DNA of 64,000 nt, taken from positions 496,001 through 560,000 of the forward strand of contig CAZCYV010000001.1 of assembly GCA_964503145.1 (NCBI GenBank), in the 5' to 3' direction. The notes beneath the pieces were generated by a model. The model was not told the DNA's origin. It did not search any database and saw nothing but the letters and a program-made list of their open reading frames with translations. Below are positions 58,142 through 64,000 of this stretch, piece after piece; position 1 is the first letter of the stretch, and each line of letters starts with the position of its first letter. Position numbers and translations under genes: made by a program. This DNA is from RBG-16-57-11 sp964503145. Its GTDB lineage: Bacteria > Chloroflexota > Anaerolineae > Anaerolineales > UBA4823.

Positions 58142-59090
58142 GGGATGCAGGTCGGATCGTGGTGACCAGAGTGCGCACAGCGCCGGCGGTCTTCAGAGCC
58201 TGGGCGATTTCGGACGCAGCGCCCTCAGCGGTTAGCGCGATCATGTTGCCGCCGCGCCCACCGCCCGAAAGTTTTGCGCCAGCCGCCCCTGCTGCCCGCG
58301 CCGCCTGGACGAGCCTTTCCAACTCTGGGGAAGAGACCCCCATCTGGCGCAGCAAAGCGTGATTTTCGTCCATCAACGGCCCCAGAGCGTCCGTCTGACC
58401 GCTTTCGATCACCGACCTGGCCGCCTGGGCGATCTGGCCGATCTGGTCAAACAGGGCTTCCAAGCGTTGCGGGTCGGATTGCCAGGCGCGGCGCACATCG
58501 CCTACGGCAACCGCAGTAGGGCTGGCGACACCGGTATCCCCGATGACCAGGGTGAACGGCCGCGCCACCCGCAGGGTCTGAATCGCCTGACCGCGCTGGA
58601 AGTAAACCGGCGCGGCGTAGGTGACGACCGTGTTGTCGATTCCGGAGGGTGTTCCGTGATGCAGCTTTTCGACTTCGTAGGCCAGCGCGGAGACGCGCTC
58701 ATCGGGAAGTGGACTGCCCAGGAAAGCGGATAGGGCGCGAAGGATCGCCACCGAGACCGCCGCCCCAGAACCCATGCCCGCGGCGACCGGGATGGTCGAA
58801 GTAACACGAATGGCGCAGGCTGGCGGACGAGAGACGCCCAGGGCTTCAAAGGTCAGGTTCACCACGCGGGCCAGGGGGTGCTCGGCGGGCAGGTCTTGCA
58901 GACGACTCTCCAGCTCGATGTTCGGCGCCTGGAGATACACTTTGCCTGGGGGTCTGCGCGGCGCAGCAGTGACCACCGCTCGCGCCTGCACCTGTTCGAC
59001 CGGCGCGGCGATCGCCGGTCGCCCGTAAACGACGGCATGCTCGCCGAACAGGATGATCTTTCCAGGCGCTGTTGCGCTAAAGGCAGGCAC
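58134..59090 (-). CDS. mvk: Mevalonate kinase
   Basis: 318 aa GHMP kinase. Motif 1 PGKIILFGEHAVVYG, motif 2 IPVAAGMGSGAAVSVA near 103 and motif 3 AKLSGGGRGGNMIAL near 276 are all present. It makes 5-phosphomevalonate. Coupling to isopentenyl phosphate kinase implies that a phosphomevalonate decarboxylase acts between the two; none is encoded in this window. The UbiA-type gene follows upstream after 30 bases on the same strand, so isoprenoid supply and use may be co-transcribed. Confidence 0.92.
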   Translation of the reverse strand: MPAFSATAPGKIILFGEHAVVYGRPAIAAPVEQVQARAVVTAAPRRPPGKVYLQAPNIELESRLQDLPAEHPLARVVNLTFEALGVSRPPACAIRVTSTIPVAAGMGSGAAVSVAILRALSAFLGSPLPDERVSALAYEVEKLHHGTPSGIDNTVVTYAAPVYFQRGQAIQTLRVARPFTLVIGDTGVASPTAVAVGDVRRAWQSDPQRLEALFDQIGQIAQAARSVIESGQTDALGPLMDENHALLRQMGVSSPELERLVQAARAAGAAGAKLSGGGRGGNMIALTAEGAASEIAQALKTAGAVRTLVTTIRPASHV

Positions 59091-59119
59091 GGCGACCTTT
59101 CCAGTCTCTGGCTAGGCTG

Positions 59120-60019
59120 CTAAAAGATATAGAAGATCAGGAGGATGGACAGACCCCATAGCAGCACAGTGATCTGCAAGGGGCGGTCTTTGAAGAGGAT
59201 CTCCTCCGGTGCGCCGCCGCCTCCTTGCGTTTCGACCAGATACTGGTAACGAAAAATCCCGTACAACACGAAAGGGATCGTCAGCATCATGATATGGTTG
59301 TCCGGCAGGTTAGGGGCAGAGAAGGTGTACAGGCTGTAGGCGACGATAGTGGTGGCCGAGACGATGGTGATGTATTGGTCCAGCATGGCCAGAGTATAGC
59401 CGCCAAGCACTTTTCGGTGAGCGTTGGCCTGTTCGGCCAGCATGCCAAGCTCGGCGCGCCGCTTGCCAAACCCGATGTATAGAGAAGCAAGGGTCGTGAC
59501 CACGTACAGCCAGGGCGAAAAGCGCGCCACGTGGATCAGGGTGACGCCAGCGGCCACGCGCAAGACGAACCCCAGGGCAATGGCAAACACATCCAGGATA
59601 GCGATATGTTTAATCCATTTAGAATAAGCCAGGTTGAGCAGGAAATAGCCCAGCGCTACTGCCGCGAACGCCGGAGAAAGCCAATACGAAAGCGGCAGGA
59701 TGATCGCCAGGATCAACACCGAACTGATCAGCGCTACCGGCACAGGCAGGCGGCCAGAGGCAATCGGCCGGTTGCGTTTCTTGGGATGCGAGCGATCGGC
59801 TTCGATGTCGGCGATGTCGTTGAGGATGTACACCACGCCAGAGAGCAGGCAGAACACCACAAAGCCGGCCAGGGTGCGCAGCATGGGCGGCAGGTTGTTC
59901 AGTCCAAGTTGGCGGTCGAAGACCAGCGGGGCAAAAATGACCCCATTCTTCACCCATTGCAGCGGGCGCATCGCCTGAACCAGGGCAGTCAGCGTTTCGA
60001 ATATCTTTCGGGGATGCAT
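59120..60019 (-). CDS. UbiA-family prenyltransferase, decaprenyl-phosphate phosphoribosyltransferase-like
   Basis: 299 aa from the ATG at 60019; the longer frame overlaps tlyA on the other strand. Eight to nine membrane helices. The first Asp motif is LNDIADIEADRSHPKKRNRP near 73-92 (NDxxDxxxDxxHPxKxxRP), the second IAILDVFAIALGFVLR near 143. HPKKRNRPIASG-type motifs match the branch that moves phosphoribose or related groups onto polyprenyl phosphate. Substrate is inferred. A -10-like TATCAT lies six bases before the ATG. Confidence 0.85.
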   Translation of the reverse strand: MHPRKIFETLTALVQAMRPLQWVKNGVIFAPLVFDRQLGLNNLPPMLRTLAGFVVFCLLSGVVYILNDIADIEADRSHPKKRNRPIASGRLPVPVALISSVLILAIILPLSYWLSPAFAAVALGYFLLNLAYSKWIKHIAILDVFAIALGFVLRVAAGVTLIHVARFSPWLYVVTTLASLYIGFGKRRAELGMLAEQANAHRKVLGGYTLAMLDQYITIVSATTIVAYSLYTFSAPNLPDNHIMMLTIPFVLYGIFRYQYLVETQGGGGAPEEILFKDRPLQITVLLWGLSILLIFYIF

Positions 60020-60073
60020 GGCCCAATGATAGCATAAAAATTTCGCCGCGGGTTGCCGTGATAAAATCTTACC

Positions 60074-60886
60074 ATGCCAAAAAAGCGGCTGGATGCTTTG
60101 CTGGTGGAGCGCGGTCTGGTGGAAAGCCGCGCCCAGGCGCAGCGCCTGATCATGGCCGGACAGGTGCGGGTGAATGGCGAGTTGATGCTCAAGCCCGCCT
60201 TGGGTGTTTCGGACTCGGCGCAAATTGCGGTCGAATCAGGCCCGCGCTTCGTCTCGCGCGGCGGCGAAAAGCTGGCAGCCGCCCTGGAGGCTTTCAGGCT
60301 AAGCCCGACTGGCCGCGTCTGCGCCGACGTTGGCGCGTCCACCGGCGGCTTCACCGATTGCCTGCTGCAGCATGGAGCGGCGCGTGTCTATGCTATCGAT
60401 GTCGGAAAGGGGATCCTGCACTGGAAGCTGCGTCAGGACTCGCGGGTGGTGGTGATGGAGGAGACCAACGCCCGCTATGTAGAACGGCTGCCTGAAACGA
60501 TCCAATTTGCCACGGTAGATGCCTCGTTTATCTCATTGAAGGTCTTGCTGCCGGTGATCAGGGGGTGGTTTGAGGCGGGCGGCGAGCAATCGGCCATCCC
60601 GCCAGGCGATCTTGTAGCGCTGATCAAGCCCCAATTCGAGGCGGGGCGGACGCAGGCTGCCCGAGGCGAGGGGGTGATCCGCGACCCTGAGGTGCATCGC
60701 CATGTGCTGCGCAGCGTGCTCGGCTTCGCCAGCCAGCGTGGCTACCGCATACGGGGATTGATCGCCTCACCGCTGCTGGGCCCCAAGGGCAACCTGGAAT
60801 TCCTGGCCTGGTTTTCCCTGGCAGAGCTTGGGGGACAATCAACTTCTGAACATGAAATCGAGGCCCTGGTCGGCGATGTCACTTAG
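60074..60886 (+). CDS. tlyA: TlyA-type rRNA 2'-O-methyltransferase
   Basis: 270 aa. The S4 RNA-binding domain (KKRLDALLVERGLVESRAQA near residue 3) is followed by an FtsJ-like methyltransferase with DVGASTGGFTDCLLQHGA near 90 (SAM site), VDASFISL near 150 and LIKPQFEAGR near 185. Homologues methylate 16S and/or 23S rRNA, affecting capreomycin sensitivity; some were called haemolysins. TAAAAT ends six bases before the ATG, suggesting a leaderless mRNA. Its last eight bases overlap the convergent phosphoesterase gene. Confidence 0.92.
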   Translation: MPKKRLDALLVERGLVESRAQAQRLIMAGQVRVNGELMLKPALGVSDSAQIAVESGPRFVSRGGEKLAAALEAFRLSPTGRVCADVGASTGGFTDCLLQHGAARVYAIDVGKGILHWKLRQDSRVVVMEETNARYVERLPETIQFATVDASFISLKVLLPVIRGWFEAGGEQSAIPPGDLVALIKPQFEAGRTQAARGEGVIRDPEVHRHVLRSVLGFASQRGYRIRGLIASPLLGPKGNLEFLAWFSLAELGGQSTSEHEIEALVGDVT

Positions 60887-61976
60887 CTGACGGAGCCAGG
60901 CAAAAGTCAACCAGGATCACGTCTGGCGGGCAGTACAGGCGCAGCGCGGGGTTCGAGGCGCCTGCGCCGGCGGAGACGAACAGGTGGGTCTTGCCAATCA
61001 CGAAATGACCATGATAAAAACGCCTGCCAAATCGGGATGGCACGAGCACTGGCCCCAGGAAAGGCAACTGAAACTGCCCGGCGTGATAGTGGCCGGAGAA
61101 AACTGCATCTGCCCCTGCCTGGCTGAGGCGGTAAACCTGGTCAGCAGAGTGAGACAGCGCCAGGGTCAGATCCCCGCATATTTCGCCTGGCGGCGACCAG
61201 CGATCCGGGCTCCAGGGCTCTTCACAACCCAGGATGGTCAGGCCAGAGTTGCCATTCAACGAAACCTCACGGTGGCCATTGCCAATCAACTCGACGCCGG
61301 CGTCGCAAACTGCTTGAGACACTTCCGCAGCGCCTGCCCAATGGTCGTGATTGCCCAGAATGGCGTAAGCGCCGTAACGGCTGCGAATGGGCCTCAATAA
61401 GTCGGGCAACCAATGCACGAACTCCAGCTCGGTGATGAAATCCCCGGTGATCAAGACCAGGTCCGGTTCAGCCCGGTTGACTTTATCCATCACGTGCAGG
61501 TAGTAATCTCGTCCCAGACGGTCATTCACGTGCAGATCGCTGATATGCGCCACGCGCAACCGCCGCTCTGCAGAGCGGCAGCTTTTGGCTCGGTGAGCCT
61601 GCTGGCCAGACGAATGCACCGGCACGATGTAATGCAACACGGCCAGATCGGTCGTGGTGATCGGGCGTGCAATCGAGGGCTTGGGGCCTAGCCGGGCCAC
61701 CGGCGGCGCCCCGATGTGCTGGCGCTGCGTCCATATGCGGTGAATTTCGCCAATGGCCATCGCCAAGAACGCCAGCACGATCACCCATCGCCCCATCCAG
61801 CTATCGGTATAACCAAGCCAGGCGAAACCGCCCATCAATATCACCGGCAACGTCATAGAGACCAGAAGTTTGGATACACTCCGGCGTAAGTAGCTCAAGG
61901 CGCGGTTGATGACCGTCAGATACAGGCCTGCGCCAACCAGCAGACCGAGGATGGCAAAGAATAAAGATGATAACAT
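60879..61976 (-). CDS. Membrane-anchored calcineurin-like metallophosphoesterase
   Basis: 365 aa from the ATG at 61976 (GAGGTGCC upstream); the longer frame from 62033 overlaps the acyltransferase. Residues 1-90 form three to four membrane helices. The phosphoesterase domain has AHISDLHVND near 145, ITGDFITELEF near 180, ILGNHDHW near 208, ALSHSADQ near 275 and FSGHYHAGQ near 295, the full YkuE-type metal set. Members act on lipid head groups such as UDP-diacylglucosamine or glycolipid phosphates. The substrate here is unknown; the neighbouring acyltransferase hints at lipid metabolism. Confidence 0.9.
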   Translation of the reverse strand: MLSSLFFAILGLLVGAGLYLTVINRALSYLRRSVSKLLVSMTLPVILMGGFAWLGYTDSWMGRWVIVLAFLAMAIGEIHRIWTQRQHIGAPPVARLGPKPSIARPITTTDLAVLHYIVPVHSSGQQAHRAKSCRSAERRLRVAHISDLHVNDRLGRDYYLHVMDKVNRAEPDLVLITGDFITELEFVHWLPDLLRPIRSRYGAYAILGNHDHWAGAAEVSQAVCDAGVELIGNGHREVSLNGNSGLTILGCEEPWSPDRWSPPGEICGDLTLALSHSADQVYRLSQAGADAVFSGHYHAGQFQLPFLGPVLVPSRFGRRFYHGHFVIGKTHLFVSAGAGASNPALRLYCPPDVILVDFCLAPSAK

Positions 61977-61995
61977 GGCACCTCGTTTGAAAAAC

Positions 61996-62928
61996 TCAAT
62001 ATAACACGTTTTCGCAAGCATCAAAGTGAGCAAATGGAGCAGCCTGCATATGCTGGCTGAGAAGTTTCCTGGCCTGAGCGAGGAGTTCAGGCATGATCTG
62101 GCCTGTAGGATTGCGTTCTGCCAACTCCGGCGCAGTCAAAGGTTCCCCAAAGGAGATGCGCGGCGTGAGCTGATAATCCCGATGAAAGACCAGTTGCCCG
62201 ATAATTTGTAGAAATTCGGCCAGCTTGCGTTTTCGCCAGGGTTCCTTTTGAAAGCGCAGCAACGGCGAATTCATGCTGGCTGGAGAAAGAACGCCGCTGA
62301 CGATTGTGGGGACGACTCTGGCTGCGGGCACCCGTCGCAAGGCCAGTTCCAGGCTGGGAGACCAATCTGCCAGCCTGTCTTCTGCGCCGGGCAAAAACTC
62401 CGGATCGGGGTCCACCAACCCGCTGGCAAAGATCAACACCGCCCCACCGCTCTTCAAATGTTGGATCATTTGGCGCAGGGCGAGCATGCGCCCGTACACG
62501 CCGCTAACCGTGTAAATAAAATAGCGGTCGAGCGCCGGCAGGCTGCGCAACAGCGGCACATCGCTGACCACCACCTTCAAATCTGGACGCGGCAAATTGG
62601 CCAGAATTGCGACCGAGTCATAAGCCCCAGGGTGATTGGAAGCAACCAGGAGCGGCCCATCGGGCGGGATGTTTCCTGCCCCCCTCACCTGGACGCCGCT
62701 CACGAAGCGAGGCAGCAGCTGCCGCGCCGCCTCGCTCAGGCCGGATTCGGCGGCGGTTTGATCGACGCTGGCCGCCAATTGGGCAAAATGTCGGGCCGGC
62801 AGCCAAAAAATCGGCCAGAGGGTTTTGCGCGCCCAACCATGCGCCTGAAAGCCAAACGCGGCGAATATTTCGTCGATGATCTTTGTGGTCAGGTCTGAAA
62901 TTCGCACGCCGCAGCATCCTGGTCGCAC
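61996..62928 (-). CDS. PlsC-like acyltransferase
   Basis: 310 aa. ASNHPGAYDS near residue 95 is the HxxxxD catalytic motif; GGAVLIFASGLVDP near 163 fits the acceptor-site motif. No obvious membrane helix except a possible N-terminal one. It probably acylates a glycerophosphate or another lipid precursor. The metallophosphoesterase gene follows after 19 bases on the same strand. The start is not well marked by a Shine-Dalgarno. Confidence 0.82.
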   Translation of the reverse strand: MRPGCCGVRISDLTTKIIDEIFAAFGFQAHGWARKTLWPIFWLPARHFAQLAASVDQTAAESGLSEAARQLLPRFVSGVQVRGAGNIPPDGPLLVASNHPGAYDSVAILANLPRPDLKVVVSDVPLLRSLPALDRYFIYTVSGVYGRMLALRQMIQHLKSGGAVLIFASGLVDPDPEFLPGAEDRLADWSPSLELALRRVPAARVVPTIVSGVLSPASMNSPLLRFQKEPWRKRKLAEFLQIIGQLVFHRDYQLTPRISFGEPLTAPELAERNPTGQIMPELLAQARKLLSQHMQAAPFAHFDACENVLY

Positions 62929-63160
62929 CCAAAGGAAGATGGTGTTGGGGCACAGCAGCGGTAATTATACCGATATCAGTGCCGATTCGGCCAGTTCGCA
63001 GCAGTTTGAGGGCAAATTCCCGCCACGAAACGCCCGGACTTCCTCGATTGGCACGAAACATGCAACATTCTGGACAGGTGTTCTGTTAAGTTGGTGCTAT
63101 TGTGCAAAGCTTTCTTATTGGTGAGTTGCTGAGAGAAGTTGCAATTTTCTAGAGAATATC

Positions 63161-63382
63161 ATGAACAAACGAATTGCACGCATTCTGTTAATCCTGCTTA
63201 TTCTTGCAATCGCGGCCCTTGCCTGTGTTGGCGGCGGCGGGGGCGACGGCGCAGGCGCCGGAAATGGTTCGACTTCAGCGCAAACTGGGGCCCAAGACAC
63301 ACAATCGGCCAATGCCACTGCGACTTATGGCGCAGAGCAGTTTCACATCCAGCTAACCGCAGTTGCCCAACCAGGGCCGTAG
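63161..63382 (+). CDS. Small lipoprotein of unknown function
   Basis: 73 aa. A basic N-terminus (MNKRIAR), hydrophobic stretch and lipobox ALAC (Cys22) are followed by a Gly-rich linker and a Thr/Ala/Gln-rich tail. No domain is recognised. It faces the end of the WD40 gene eight bases away. The signal peptide and start are convincing; the mature part is featureless. Confidence 0.6.
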   Translation: MNKRIARILLILLILAIAALACVGGGGGDGAGAGNGSTSAQTGAQDTQSANATATYGAEQFHIQLTAVAQPGP

Positions 63383-63389
63383 CCCGACT

Positions 63390-64000
63390 TCAAGGCAAGA
63401 CGCCCCAGACCCGCAATACGCCATCCAGGCCTCCGCTAGCCAGCGCGCGGCCATCGGGGTGGAAAGCCAGACAAGTGGCGCCGCCCGGATGCGCCGCCAG
63501 GCTCTGCAGCAGATTCCCACTTTGAACTTCCCACAAGCGCACAGTGTCATCGCCACCCGCCGAAGCCAGCAGCGTCCCGGAGGCGTCGAAGACGACCTGC
63601 CAGACCAACGAACGATAACTCCCCAGGCGACCAGAATGACCGCGCAAGAACGCCGGCGGGATGTACTCCAACTGCCCGGTGCGGAAGGCCTGATCGCTTC
63701 TCCATAGGCGGATCAGGTTGTCGCTTCCGCTGGCTGCCAGAAGCTGACCATCTGGGCTGATCGCCAGGCTGTAGAGGGGCTCGTCCGAGGCAAAGGTACC
63801 CACAATCCGCTCCGAACCCACCTGGCGCAGGCGGATACGGTCGCCATTGGTCACGGCCAACTGGCTGCCATCGGGCATAAAGGCAATCGAGGGCACGGCA
63901 AAGGTGCCGCCAACCATCAACCCCAGGTTCTCGCCGCTGCTCAGCTCCCAAAAGCGCGCCACAGCGTCGTTGCCCCCAGAGGCCAGGATGCTCCCCAGGG
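63390..64000 (-). CDS. WD40-repeat protein, C-terminal part (cut by window edge)
   Basis: The frame is open to the right edge, giving at least 203 residues; the first residues in the window (SILASGGNDAVARFWE) belong to a repeat, so the true start is outside. About five blades are visible: SIAFMPDGSQLAVTNGDRIRLR, LAISPDGQLLAASGSDNLIRLW (truncated here to core), VVFDASGTLLASAGGDDTVRLW and CLAFHPDGRALASGGLDGVLRVW-like units each end in the Trp-type turn. It forms a beta propeller for protein contacts. Such proteins in Chloroflexota often carry a kinase, NACHT or protease domain at the N-terminus, which cannot be seen. Confidence 0.88.
   Translation of the reverse strand, partial: LGSILASGGNDAVARFWELSSGENLGLMVGGTFAVPSIAFMPDGSQLAVTNGDRIRLRQVGSERIVGTFASDEPLYSLAISPDGQLLAASGSDNLIRLWRSDQAFRTGQLEYIPPAFLRGHSGRLGSYRSLVWQVVFDASGTLLASAGGDDTVRLWEVQSGNLLQSLAAHPGGATCLAFHPDGRALASGGLDGVLRVWGVLP

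Overview
The window looks like chromosomal DNA of a Chloroflexota bacterium, most likely of the Anaerolineae or a neighbouring class. This is inferred from gene content, not from a marker gene. The hints are moderately high G+C, Thr/Pro-rich linkers in exported proteins, lipoproteins, a mevalonate kinase next to an archaeal-type isopentenyl phosphate kinase, an mre-mrdA-min-rodA cluster, and a NACHT protein diversified by a retroelement. No rRNA, CRISPR array, phage module or intact insertion sequence is visible.

The most remarkable part is the left end (1-3608), read on the minus strand. A NACHT NTPase with a C-terminal formylglycine-generating-enzyme-like (FGE) domain carries a 78-bp variable repeat at its very 3' end (255-332). 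A near-copy lies upstream of the gene (3483-3560). The two differ at seven positions, and every one is an adenine of the upstream copy in the sense strand. Right after the NACHT gene begins a reverse transcriptase cut by the window edge. This is a diversity-generating retroelement (DGR) with its template, target and reverse transcriptase together.

3650-18164: azlCD exporter genes (minus), then a plus-strand peptide/nickel-type ABC operon (two solute-binding lipoproteins, two permeases, two ATPases), a secreted protein of unknown role, a small caspase-like protein, ettA and a DUF364 gene on the minus strand, and a broken SH3-domain gene. 18168-20586: a compact pterin/folate operon (folE, pteridine-reductase-like SDR, folB, folK) behind a consensus-like promoter. 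20635-24146: DmpA-type peptidase, SCP2 protein, polar amino-acid ABC transporter and tRNA-Leu.

24174-32465 (mostly plus): plsX with two tandem fabF genes whose 3' halves are identical over 527 bp, a NERD-like membrane protein, an SPFH protein with its small partner (minus), tRNA-Gln and glnS. 32468-41564 (minus): mreB-mreC-mreD-mrdA-minC-minD-minE-rodA-gltX, joining elongation, division-site placement and one tRNA synthetase.

41793-52315 (minus): a GntR/FCD regulator with 2-oxoacid:ferredoxin oxidoreductase genes, then a redox operon resembling Dsr/Hmc membrane complexes (HdrD-like, NarI-like, ferredoxin-like and an NrfD-multihaem cytochrome fusion), with a cupin regulator at its head and a separately promoted cytochrome at its tail. 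52423-64000: a second cupin regulator, a zinc-ribbon/LysM protein, a transposase fragment, glnA, a DinB-like protein, hsp20, isoprenoid genes (ipk, mvk, ubiA-like), tlyA, a membrane metallophosphoesterase, an acyltransferase, a tiny lipoprotein and the end of a WD40 gene.
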